Source: Diaporthe sp. PMI_573
Lineage: Eukaryota > Ascomycota > Sordariomycetes > Diaporthales > Diaporthaceae
DNA length: 64,000 nt
Reading direction: 5' to 3'
Assembly (NCBI GenBank): GCA_021399435.1
Contig: JAJTUP010000015.1
Span: 806,001 to 870,000 of the forward strand
Position numbers and translations under genes: made by a program. This document shows positions 1 to 9,648 of this stretch, in pieces. Positions within the stretch are counted from its first letter, which is position 1; each line of letters begins with the position of its first letter. The notes below the pieces were generated by a model. That model searched no databases, was not told the DNA's origin, and worked only from the letters and a program-made list of their open reading frames with translations.

Positions 1-530
1 ACAGCCCTCTTCAGTGCTGATACCCACAATTACGTTCCATCCGTGTGGATGAAATGCTTGACCCAGAACCCTCTCGGTCCAAACACCCTTGATCTTTCTC
101 TGGATCGTGCAACGACCGTGGATGTATCCTGCGTACTCAACTAGAAGAGACCAGGGGACATGAACATCGTGGAACTCGTTGTCGTTGCAGGCGTACACGC
201 CGATGTTGTTCTGGCAGCTGTAACGGAAGCACCAGCGCCCGCCAGGTTGGTGGCCGAGTATGGCATTGCCTTTGAGGCCCCTGAGATGACTGATGAGGCT
301 CTCGTAGTGGTCCGTACCACTGTCTCTGTAGCCAGGAACACCGCAAATGGTGCTGAACTGTGCGTGGGACAGTGTTAGAGTGGTGGTGCGGGTGAAAAAC
401 ACATGCCGCTTACAGGGTAGTTTGGCAGGAGCGTGGGTTCAGCACGGATGGTCTCAACTCCAGTTGATATCGCTGCACCCGTGAGCAGGAGGCCGGTAAT
501 GAGTGCCAGGAGGATCCGTTTGGGAGACAT
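1..530 (-). CDS. Small secreted cysteine-containing protein (partial, 3' end outside window)
   Basis: Reading starts at the ATG ending at 530. Exon 1 is 414-530 and exon 2 runs from 357 to the left edge; the 56-nt intron (358-413) has a GTAAGC donor and a CAG acceptor and joins in phase 0. The first ~24 residues form a signal peptide (MSPKRILLALITGLLLTG...), so the protein should be secreted. The mature part has several cysteines and the motif WCFRYSCQNNIGVYACNDN. I have seen similar C-x-R-x-S-C...C-N-D-N patterns in many small secreted fungal proteins of unknown role, some treated as candidate effectors. No enzymatic motif is visible. At least 158 residues are encoded; the stop codon lies outside. 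Function unknown; effector-like status is inference from secretion, size and cysteines. Confidence 0.75.
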
Positions 531-1743
531 GTTGTCGGCAGGTGTTGTGGGTGCTGAGTGATGGATTCTAGACAGTCGGTCGATACAAGCTGGGAGACAA
601 TCCGTAGAAGAGTGGAAATTCTAGATCCTTAGTGCGTTGGAAGAAACCCTCAATTTGAACAATATCAAGGCATTCAATGAGTTGTTCTCTAACCTGGTTC
701 ACTGCCGATGGGCCGGTCTGCTTATATGGTTGCTATAGACAAGTGTCCGCATTGCAGGCAGGCTACGATGCATGGTAACTGCAATTAAATTTGGAGACTC
801 GCCAGTCTGATTAATCCCAAGCAAATTGAAATATCAAAATGTAAGTCTTTGTGCGTTTATCACTGTGTGAAAAGGACCGCCGACAGCTATATAAGGGTAA
901 AAATACAGAGGTACATAGGTAAGGAACGTACACGGAGTAGGAGGTTGGCAACGATAATCTCTGATTATGAGTTCTCAATACCAGCACGGGATTAAGTTGC
1001 TGAAAGGTTGATCCAGTACTTGTGCAATATAATGCAAAAATATGCTTGAGGATGCCACATAATTGATCCGTTGCGACAATCTTGAAATTTGCTCCAAGAT
1101 TTGCAGCGATCTAAACGGCGTCCAGATATCTGCGTCCAGATATAACGGCAATTGAAACAAAAACGACGATCCGACACAAAGGAAAATCTGGGCAAAAAGA
1201 CTGCGTCTGATATCACTGGTGTAGGACAAGTCGGCATCGCCGAACAGGGACTGATGTTTAGCCACCCTCGGGCATGCATTCAGACCTGTTTAGGCAACGC
1301 CTGAATAAAGAGATCTCAGTCACAGTAATCATCCACCATCTCATACAACTTACCGACTATGCAAGATGACAAGCACAGCCATGGGAGGGTGCATTAGGGT
1401 GCCACAGGAGATGCAGCCTGAAAGAAAAGTGCAGTTTTAGGACATGCAAGACTGCCTGCGGCCGTTTGCTCTCCTAACATGCAGACCACATTGATGTGAC
1501 TGCTCACACTTGTGCTCTGGTCATTTAGTGTCCGTGGAATTGTACTAAATGACATGACTGCTCACATATGATAGGGTCTGTTTCCATTGCTCCATGCAAA
1601 CGCACCAAACATTCTACAAAACAAGCCTCGGTACCTCAGTTTGCTCCGCCGGATTTTAGTATCATTGCATCCCGCCGAACCATATCCTCTTGAGAAGCAT
1701 CATCCCGAGGCCGTGGCCGTGGCCATCCCATGCCGCCTGCATC
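531..1743. other. Intergenic region, no gene recognised
   Basis: This stretch separates two divergent genes and should hold both promoters. A TATATAAG element lies near 887-896 on the plus strand, but it is too far from the 1744 start to assign. A minus-strand ORF of 96 codons at 975-1265 has no recognisable motif and is probably chance. Confidence 0.4.
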
Positions 1744-2711
1744 ATGGCAATCACGAACAAGCAGCAGGAGACCGGCACCAGCAATCAAGTTTTAGATCCG
1801 GTCAAACCACAAATTCCAGTTCTCGATGAAATCAGCAGTTTCCATGAGATTCTAGAGACAGAACGGGTGCACAGGGTTTTGGTCAAATGGCGCAAGAGGA
1901 AGCGCGACGAGGAGGTCAGCAACGGAACGGCAATCCTGGAGAAGATCCTGCAAACGCTGCATGACGAGGTTGAGAGCCGCAAAGAGCGGTCGGAGCTCTG
2001 GGACAAGGCCTTGATTGCTGAGCTCAAGCCGGACAGGGCGCGACTGGAACTGGAAAGTCGTGCCGCCGCGTCTGCCATGTCCCCAGAGAAGCAGACACAG
2101 GTTGTGCAGGTTGTCGCGTCCGTCTTGAACATTGAGATATCAGGCCAGGAGTTGGGGAAAATGTTGTCAAAGACAATGGCTTCAAAAGCCCCGGCCGCGG
2201 AGTCTCCCAGGTCCATGCCGCCGACACCCCCGGCTGATCAGCGCAGTCCCGTCACGCCTCACAACATTAGACCGTCAGAGGTTGACACCCGCATCAGGGA
2301 GCCTGAACCCAGAAGACCGCCAGTTGCACCCCGCAGTATGAGACCACCAGACATTGACACCTACATTAGGGAGCCGGAACCCAGAAGACCGCCGGTTGCA
2401 CTTGCTCCTCGCCTGTCGGTAACACCTTCAAGACCGGCCAGCCGGGGGCCAAGCCGTGACGACTACACACTAGGCCTTAGACCACAGGGCCCGGGTGATG
2501 TAAGCCCTTGTTCGCTTCGTTGGGAGGATTCGTTCAGCTGACACACTCGTGCAAGAAGACAAGGTCACCAACTCGGACCGAGACGGCCGATCACTACGCT
2601 TCGACGCCGCCAAACAAGAGGCCGAGGACGGACGGCCCATCGGCCCTGAAGACAAACACCCCTGAGAAGAAGCCTGCCCGTACGGTTCGCAATGTTCGTG
2701 TTTCATATTGA
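1744..2711 (+). CDS. Hypothetical protein, coiled-coil N-half and proline-rich repeat C-half
   Basis: The first ATG of the open frame is 1744 (MAITNKQQ...). Exon 1 is 1744-2499 and exon 2 is 2556-2711. The 56-nt intron starts GTAAGC, has a CTGAC branch site at 2538-2542 and ends in AAG; both exons are in phase 0, giving 303 residues. Residues ~35-110 are charged and helical (ERVHRVLVKWRKRKRDEE...), probably coiled coil. The C-half carries two near-identical ~30-residue repeats built on IREPEPRRPPVA, followed by a basic stretch (NKRPRTDG) that could be a nuclear localisation signal. Without the intron the frame would end at 2541; the spliced C-terminus fits the basic, low-complexity style better. 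I do not recognise the family. A nuclear scaffold role is only a guess. Confidence 0.6.
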
Positions 2712-3882
2712 AGAAGTCCGATTCTGGTCGAGGTGTCCTCGTGTCTGAGTGATCTCGCTTGGGAACGATTTTCTGACGCGTGAATACCCGCTCGTGTCCG
2801 GAGGCTTGTCCATTCGGTTTGGAATAAGGCGACTGTACGTACGGCCGCTGGAGAGGGAACGCGACGTCGGCCACGGGCATCGGCGTATGAGCGAGATCGG
2901 ATTATGCGCAGGTAGCCGAGACAGGTAGACTCCTCGTTTGGGATGGTTGCCTCGAATGTCCTCCGTGCCAATGATCCCACTCTACCTCCACCCTCTGACA
3001 TTTGGGAGGACACGGGAATCCTGCCGAAGGTGATGTGCAGGCGTGTAAGGAAAGAATGTGGAGTGCACCTTGGCACAGCATCTCGTAGGGCCTATTTGCC
3101 CACCGGGAGGGTATGCACGGTAGATCATATGCGAACCATGGGAGACTGGCCACTAGGCTCTCAACGGCGGCTGCCCCGGCAGTTGTGATTTCTTGCCTGT
3201 TGTTCCCTGAATCGCCACACCTTCTTCCAGTGCGTCACGGCCATTATGGTGATGACTCGGTCGTGGATGGCAGCGTTTGAGGTGTTGGGATGCTACCCAC
3301 AAAGGGTATCAACGGATGGTGACGAGGCGATGCTGGCGCTTAGAATATTTGGCATCAGGTCATCAACATGTGCCATGTCTCAGACGCTGCCGGATTCAGC
3401 TGCCATGCCTTGCTGCTTCCTGGCTTTGGGGCTGTGATTGGGTCGGGTGGTTTTCCCTAGTGCCGGTACTTCGTCGTGGTATGGGTGGCCCGATCCGACC
3501 AGATCTGAATAGGTATGCACCCCCAGACAGATGCAAGTCGTTGGGGACCTGCATTCGTGATCCGGAGGCTCCAAAGAACGGACGTGATTTGCTGTGAAAT
3601 TGTCTGGGTCTTGCCAATAGCGAAGGACGGACGACTGCCCATCATCCTTGCCCACCCCTCCTCGATGCGAGAGTTGGTGTTGACGTGGAAAAGAGAGAAT
3701 CGATCAAGATGACCAAGTCCAGGTAGGTGAGTGATCTTATAGAGGGCAGGGCCGCGGAGAGTGCCTCCAGGAAACTCTGGCCGAGCGAGTCCTCTTCATC
3801 TTGATCAACTTGTCTCAAAAACAGCACCTAGTGCATCCACCGACGAGTGCGCTGAAGAGGCATCTCAACCCATATTGTGAAG
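2712..3882. other. Intergenic region, no supported gene
   Basis: Several overlapping 60-160-codon ORFs exist on both strands, none with a recognisable motif, and they contradict each other. The region is not A+T rich by eye. I see no repeat or RNA gene here. Confidence 0.4.
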
Positions 3883-4145
3883 ATGCAATGGACAGTAGTG
3901 ACCGTGATTCCGCTGGTCAGTCTGATCCTCACAGCCATCCTCGCGCCACTTGGCTGGGTGATACAGCGATACTGGACCTCTAAAGGTGAGTCGTGCCTTT
4001 CACTGCCTGTTGGTGCCGGATCCTAATTCGGCGCTTTCAAGACAGTCGCACAAGGTGTGATCCTGACGATATTGAGCTGATACACGGCTATGAGATAATT
4101 CAGCGGAGGCGCCGACCGAACTATGGCAGAGGATGGCCAGTCTGA
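3883..4145 (+). CDS. Possible small one-helix membrane protein (two exons)
   Basis: An ATG at 3883 opens a frame coding for a strongly hydrophobic N-terminus (MQWTVVTVIPLVSLILTAIL...), ending at a good donor (G|GTGAGT) at 3985. Splicing to the acceptor at 4041 (intron 3986-4041, CTAAT branch at 4023-4027) continues in phase for 34 further residues rich in Asp, Arg and Tyr, ending at 4145; total 68 residues. One predicted membrane helix with a charged tail is all that can be seen. It may be a degenerate fragment of a longer gene, since no further exon is evident. Acceptor choice is uncertain: using the AG four bases later (4045) gives a different, shorter tail. Low confidence. Confidence 0.3.
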
Positions 4146-4532
4146 GGCATCTCTCGAGGTCATCCACGTGGCATTCAACTCCACAATTGGCGACTTGACG
4201 GCGCGGAATTCTCAAAAATACCGGCGAGATTGAAGATAGTGGGTGGGATGTTCATGTATTCGAGTCTGAGTGACCGAGGCGGACATACGGGATGGTAATT
4301 GTTTCCACGTGGCTATTATTGGACTGGTCTATGCGAGAAGTTGCATTTCTGACTGCAGTTTGAGTCCTGCTTGTTTTGCATTAGATCAGCAGAATAGAAA
4401 AAGACGGAGAGAGACCGCAAGGTCATTATGAGGCCACCAGAGTCCGCCCCCTTCCCCCCAAATCCGAGGCGAGGAATATTTGAAGAGGTCAAGGGGTCAG
4501 ATTATACAGCATTCTTTCTTAGACGTTGCAAT
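4146..4532. other. Short intergenic region
   Basis: Contains the 3' flank of the GFA gene. No gene, repeat or RNA was recognised. Confidence 0.4.
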
Positions 4533-5000
4533 TCAAGTTCCGTAACTCTGTTCCTTCAGAGGTCCTCTGGGATGTCTCTCGACGACGCCATCCTTCTTGG
4601 ACACAGACAAGTTGGGAAGCCAGTGAGACTTGGTTTCGATATATTGCTCCTTGTTCGGCTTCCACCAGTCAGTCCCGTTGTCCAGGGTGCCACTAAGAAC
4701 AGAGACGATCTCTTCCACGACAGGCGTGGTGATATGCGTCGGGCTGCCGCAATCGCCACAAAAGTGCCTGTATAAAGGCTGTCCAGAGTCTGTGTCCATG
4801 TCCTGGAATTTTCTTGGTGTGCCCGAGGTCAGGGTAAAATGCTGTTTTGGAAAGATGCTCGAATTGACCATGTGCGTGCCGCTTGATCTCTTGCAGTTGA
4901 AGCAGTGACACACTACATTGTAGATCGACTCGTCTACAGCAAGTCTGTACCGGATCTTGCCACAGAGGCAGCCTCCTTCCAGTGTGCTCTTCTCAGGCAT
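4533..5000 (-). CDS. GFA/CENP-V domain protein (glutathione-dependent formaldehyde-activating enzyme-like)
   Basis: A single-exon frame of 155 residues starting at the ATG ending at 5000 (MPEKSTLEGG...). It has the zinc-binding layout of the GFA family: C11-L-C13 after a Gly-rich turn, C31-H-C33-x2-C36, and C81-x2-C84 near the middle. Family members bind structural and catalytic zinc and act on small aldehydes or their glutathione adducts; most fungal paralogues have no tested substrate, so detoxification is inferred only at the family level. Length matches the usual 130-170 residues. No signal peptide, so cytosolic. It is divergent from TRM6 with 294 bp between the two start codons. Confidence 0.9.
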   Translation of the reverse strand: MPEKSTLEGGCLCGKIRYRLAVDESIYNVVCHCFNCKRSSGTHMVNSSIFPKQHFTLTSGTPRKFQDMDTDSGQPLYRHFCGDCGSPTHITTPVVEEIVSVLSGTLDNGTDWWKPNKEQYIETKSHWLPNLSVSKKDGVVERHPRGPLKEQSYGT

Positions 5001-5294
5001 GGCCAATTATTGCTGAGCTTCTCGAATCGGTGAAGTGAAAGGATGTGAGGTGACGAGGCGGCGGGACAATTGGAGCTCCAGAGCACCACAATCACGTTAA
5101 CAGGGAATGACGTGCACTGTGGGACGCTGAAGCTCCCCCGCAATCCAGATGTCCTCAGGGTGGGGCACCCGAGCAGGGGGCCTCGGAAGCAACCGAACTG
5201 ACTCTCAGCTCCAAAACTTTTTTTCCCTCTGGTCGAGTCTCCGACGCAGGTCGGTCGTCACAACGGCATACACCACAACCGGCGGGCGTGGAAT
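5001..5294. promoter_or_regulatory. Shared divergent promoter of GFA gene and TRM6
   Basis: The 294 bp between the two divergent start codons must contain both promoters. No clear TATA element was seen; a T-rich tract lies near 5218-5225. The assignment rests on geometry only. Confidence 0.5.
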
Positions 5295-7337
5295 ATGGAG
5301 ACACACTCCTTGATCGAGCCCAACTCATGGGTCGCTTTGCGACTTCCCAATGGAACCAACCGTCTGCTGCAGATCGTTCCCAACATGTACGGCTCCGTTT
5401 CTCCCTTGTGGCGTCACTCAGACCTGTTGACGATGCTGACCGAGTAACTCGGCGTACACAGGATGATCTCCCTTGGCAGATATGGATCTTTCCCCAGCAA
5501 TTTGATCATACACCGTCCCTACCACCTCACATATGAGCTCAATGAGAAGAGTCCATCCAGCGACGCCTTCACACGCCTGCGCGTTGTGCCCGTCGCCGAA
5601 CTCCACGCCGACGTCCTCGCAGAAGAAGATGCAGCAGCTCCATCGTCGTCCCGCCCGGACAGCGCTGCCCCAGAAGAGTCCGTAATATCTGCTGCCGACG
5701 GCATCGAGTACAGCCTGGTCGACAACGAGACCGGCGCCGTTGTGGTGCGGTCCAACCGTGAGATTATCGACGACAACGCCCGGCAGACCTTGACATGGCA
5801 GGAGATCGAGGCCCTGAAACGTGATGGTACGGATTCTGGGAAGGACTTGATCGCGAAGCTTATGCTTTCACATACGGGCATGGACCAAAAGACGACGTTC
5901 AGCATGGCCAAATACAAGCTTCTGAAGGAGAAGAAGTTCCTGCGCAGGTTCACAGTTCTGCCGCTGGACGTGAGCAATTTCGGGAGCTATGCGCTGTACG
6001 AGAGGGACGCGAACAAGATTTTGGAGATGAGGGAGGAGATGGTTGGCCTCTTGGGCTGCTGGGCCAACGTCCACTATAGTGGCGTGGGTCATGCTGAGCT
6101 TGACGCACCAGAGACGCCGGCGAAGACGGAGCAGGAGGAGATGGACGAGATCAAGAAGCCGAAACAACCTGGGGGGACGAGGTATCTAGTGGTGGACGAT
6201 ACGGGTGGATTTTTGGTCGCTGCGCTGGCCGAGAGAATGGGAATTCTGTACCCAAAGACGTCCGAAGAGAAGGAGGCCAACGGATTACTCCAAACGCACG
6301 ACGGCGCCCAGAAACAGGCTCCCGCACCCAAGGTGGCTGAAGCCGAGGACAGTGTCATGGCCAACACAGAGGGGGCACCTCAGCCAGAGTTGACTGCTGC
6401 TGTCAAACGAGACCGCGACGGGAATGCAAAGGACGACGCCGGAGCCAAGTCCTCGGACGGCGCAGAGAAGCCCAAGAAGCGCCCAGTACAACGGAAACCC
6501 GACTTCCACATCCCATTCGCCACCACCAACACCATGACTCTTGTCCATACCAATGGGCAGCCCAATCTTACAGCCCTAAACTATTGGGGCTACGACAGCA
6601 CAAATCCCAACCATCCACCGCATCCTTTACTCAACCATCTGCTACCCCTCAGCTGGCTCCAACTCGTCGAGCCCGAACTCGACACCGTCTACGCGACTGA
6701 GCCCACCATCAAGAGTGCCGAAGAGGTAGCGTCGTGGAAGCCCAATCGGCGGGGAAATTACCACCGCAAGCGGAGAAGATGGGCCCGCACAAGGTACGTC
6801 GCCGACACGGCGCGCGCAGGCGGCTTCAGCGGGCTGGTGGTGGCCAGCGTCATGGACCCCATCTCGGTGCTGCGGCCCCTGCTGCCGCTGGTGGCCAGCG
6901 GCGGGCCGGTGGCCATCTACAGCCCGCACGTGGAGCCCCTGGCGCAGCTGGCCGACTGCTTCAGCGTGGCGCGGCGGGCGGCGTTCATGGCGCAGCCGGA
7001 AGTCGCAGGCGGCCGGACGGCGGAGGAGCTGGAGCGGTGGGAGGGCACGGACGACTTCCCGCTCAACCCGGCGCTGCTGCTCGGCGTGCAGCTGCACACG
7101 AGCCGCGGCCGGAAGTGGCAGGTCCTCCCCGGGCGGACGCACCCCGTCATGACGGCCAAGGGCGGCGCCGAGGGCTACGTGCTCACGGGGTGGAAGGCGA
7201 GGCCGGCCGAGGGGAAGATTGCCGCGAGGGGCAAGTTCCAGAAGAAGGGGAGGTCTGCGGGCATCGGCACGTCCGAGGCGACGCCTTCCGCTGGGGCGGC
7301 GACCGGGACCGCAACACCTGCAAGCGCGGAGCCCTAG
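5295..7337 (+). CDS. TRM6: tRNA (adenine-58-N1) methyltransferase non-catalytic subunit Trm6/Gcd10
   Basis: Exon 1 is 5295-5386 (METHSLIEPN...) and exon 2 5462-7337; the 75-nt intron has a GCTGAC branch site and rejoins inside Met31, giving 655 residues. The N-terminus (LIEPNSWVALRLPNG...ISLGRYGSFPSNLIIHRPYHLTYEL) is the typical Gcd10 fold entry, and the C-terminal half holds the Rossmann-like region (ARAGGFSGLVVASVMDP) and the conserved end GAEGYVLTGWKA. Trm6 pairs with catalytic Trm61 to place m1A at position 58 in the T-loop of many tRNAs, including initiator tRNA, in the nucleus. Family members are ~480-600 residues; this one is longer through low-complexity acidic inserts around residues 290-350 (with a KPKKRP basic stretch). 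The C-terminus ends in a low-complexity Ala/Thr/Gly tail whose last codons are part of a tandem repeat. Confidence 0.93.
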
Positions 7338-7364
7338 GAGCCCTAGGAGCCCTAGGAGCCCTAG
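7329..7364 (+). repeat. Four tandem copies of a 9-bp unit containing the TRM6 stop codon
   Basis: The unit GAGCCCTAG occurs four times head-to-tail at 7329-7337, 7338-7346, 7347-7355 and 7356-7364. The period is a multiple of three, so each copy places a TAG in the TRM6 reading frame; the first is the actual stop. Confidence 0.95.
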
Positions 7365-7792
7365 GAGGCCGCGGTGATCCTAGGGTATATACTGCTTTGG
7401 AATGAGTGGCTCGCCATTGCTGCTAGCACGGTCGGCATCCGATGACGAGGTAGATAGGTACGGTACATATTTCATGGAATGAATGATACCCCCCCCCCGG
7501 TTGTTGTGTTTGGGACACGGAAATGTCGGTGGGACTCGTGCCCCGGCAAATAGTCTAGACAATGCGATATAATTCTCATCGGCTCGCTCTCGCCCTTGAT
7601 CGATAGCTACTTTCCCTCATGCTGTCTTCCGGACAGGTGCTCTTCCCGTCATGGTCTCTCATCGTACCCGGCCGTAATTTGGTTGTTTGTTTCACCGCAA
7701 GATACGCATGGCGGTGGTAAACTTTCAAATGCTCCTCTAAAGATCTCGTTGACTCCCTGCCTACACCCCCGCCCCGGGAAGGTATCCCCAGC
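7338..7792. other. Convergent 3' flanks of TRM6 and ARPC3
   Basis: 455 bp holding the 3' untranslated regions of two convergent genes. A run of about ten C residues lies near 7489-7498. No gene seen. Confidence 0.5.
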
Positions 7793-8584
7793 TCACAGCG
7801 ACTTCCCCATGAACTTCCTCTTGTTGAAGCTGAGCCACCACTTGCTTGGCTTGTCGTCTTGGTCGGCATAGACGCGCGCCAGTAACCTCGTGGCAAGCTC
7901 CTGGCGCACCTGGGACATGTACTGCTTGAGCTGTTCTGCGTCTTGCCTGTCGCGCGGGGGCTCGTACATCTAAGGAGAGCACCGTTAGCTTCACTTGTAC
8001 TCGCCTTGCCATTTTATCTACCCCGGCGAGATCCCAAGGACGGAGCGATTGATTGATATCAAGGAGAGAGGGCCGCAACGCACCTGGTTCAGAGGCCAGC
8101 CCGGGTCTCCAGGGATGGCAAACTGCAGGTCCAGGGCCAGGTTCATGACATCCTTGGTTGCGGTCCTTAGGTCGGCGGTGGGCTTGATCTTGGTCAGGCA
8201 GTCGCTGACGAACCAGATGCCGTAGACGAGCAGGCGGTCGGCATAACCCTGCAGCTCAAAGTTGCGGAAGAAGGTGTTTGCGCGGAAGAGGGCGAGCACC
8301 TCGTCGAGGATGTCGTAGCTCTCGGACTCGGCGTCGGGGGACTCGTTGGCGGGCAGGGGCGGGTTGGGGAAGGGGAGCGTGTATGCAGGCCCGCGGGTCT
8401 TTGTGCGCAGGGGAAGCAGTGGGAAGTTCCCAACCAGGCGCGGCTCGTTGGGGTCGGCGTTGAAGATGGAGTTGTAGGCCTGCAAGGGGCGAGAGTTAGC
8501 TGGTGTCTTGTCTGCATTTGGGTCATGTCTGGCCTGGGAGGGAGTGGGGAGCACAGAAGAACGGATGGACGGCCTTACAGGCAT
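7793..8584 (-). CDS. ARC18: Arp2/3 complex subunit 3 (ARPC3, p21-Arc; yeast Arc18)
   Basis: Three exons: 8579-8584, 8084-8479 and 7793-7969, all joined in phase 0, giving 192 residues. The first coding exon is only ATGCCT; splicing yields the classic start MP-AYNSIFNADP. Intron 1 is 99 nt and intron 2 is 114 nt. The rest matches ARPC3 throughout: LVGNFPLLPLRTKTRGPAY, SYDILDEVLALFRANTFFRNFEL, YADRLLVYGIWFVSDCL, PGDPGWPLNQMYEPPRDRQ, and the end KWWLSFNKRKFMGKSL. Family length is ~175-190 residues. The protein is a structural subunit of the seven-protein complex that nucleates branched actin filaments, needed for endocytosis and polarity. The unusual feature is the 6-nt first coding exon, which automated prediction tends to miss. 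Confidence 0.95.
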
Positions 8585-9648
8585 TGTGACTTATGCGCCA
8601 CCAGGCAGGCTGCTGCTGATGTGTTTGTGTTTGTGGTTGGTGTTGGCGGGATGGTGAGAGGGCGAAGCCGTGGAGGGGTTGGATGCCTCTTCGTAGCTCT
8701 ATACCGTACTGCCCCTGACACGGGTATAACAACCTAGTAACAAGCAGTTGACTGAGGACCGAGCGAGCGACTGACGTCTCTCCTTGGCGGACATGTAGTG
8801 CGCTAAACCGTATCTGTACACCTAGGGCGCTAACCGTTATGGGATGGTGTGGGACCAATCTGAGTCAGCGGCGGCTAGGCTCGGAGGCTGGATGAGCCAC
8901 ACTGAGTGGGGTAGCTCAAGCAGCGCGGGAAATGGGTGAGGCTGGTGCCTACGGTCATGTGAATTAGCGTCAAGGTCGTGAATCCCAGGCAAAGGCCCCT
9001 GGCAGGATGAGAAGGACAGGACTGTGTTGGGGGTGAGGCCCAAAAGGTGGGGTGGCGAGTCACCAAACATCAACGGTGCTGGCCGCCCGTCCATTGGCTG
9101 GGGGCTTGGTTTGTGTGCTGTGCTGTCAGCGCGTCACTCGGCACAACATCCAGGACCTGTGCATCCTCTCGTCCATTCTGGTGTGGACGGTAACTGCAGC
9201 ACTGCATTCATAAAGGGCGACGCGACCCCCTGGCCACCACTTCTGCCGCCTGATTTCCCATGCGCGACCCGTCTCAAGCCCCATCCGCGACCGTCAGTCC
9301 GTCTCAGTCAGCCTTCTTCTCCGTCTCCGGCTCATGACTGCCTGCATCCTTAAAACTACTGCCTCGCCACCACCAACAACGCGGTACAATTTCCTGCATT
9401 TTTTGTTACAAAGTGCCAAAGAGAGCCACCACACCTGCAGACCTGCAGACCTGCAGACCGGCAGACCGGCAGTGTGCAGGGGCCCACTTTTGCGTGTGCA
9501 GCTTTGACACTTGATCGTCTTGTGAAGAAGCAACACAGCGACCGCTGTTGCAATCCAATCCGGGCCTCCTCCTTCTCAATCGGCCGTCCAAGACGCTGCC
9601 GTATTGAACCCCGAATCGGCCACAACACTCGCCCAGAGACCCTCCTCA
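8585..9648. other. Intergenic region between divergent genes
   Basis: About 1.06 kb holding the promoters of ARPC3 (minus) and the gene starting at 9649 (plus). Apart from the short tandem repeat at 9433-9472 nothing specific was recognised. Confidence 0.4.
9433..9472 (+). repeat. Five tandem copies of an 8-bp unit
   Basis: ACCTGCAG occurs three times (9433-9456), followed by two ACCGGCAG variants (9457-9472). The tract lies ~180 bp upstream of the following gene, probably in its promoter or 5' leader. Confidence 0.9.

Noticed and set aside
975..1265. 96-codon minus ORF
   Set aside because: No homologous motif, and A+T-rich codon use unlike the neighbouring genes.
6642..7142. Long ORFs on both strands inside TRM6 (for example 6734-7405 plus, 6642-7142 minus)
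   Set aside because: They are shadow frames caused by the high G+C of the TRM6 C-terminal region; TRM6 is clearly homologous over the same bases.
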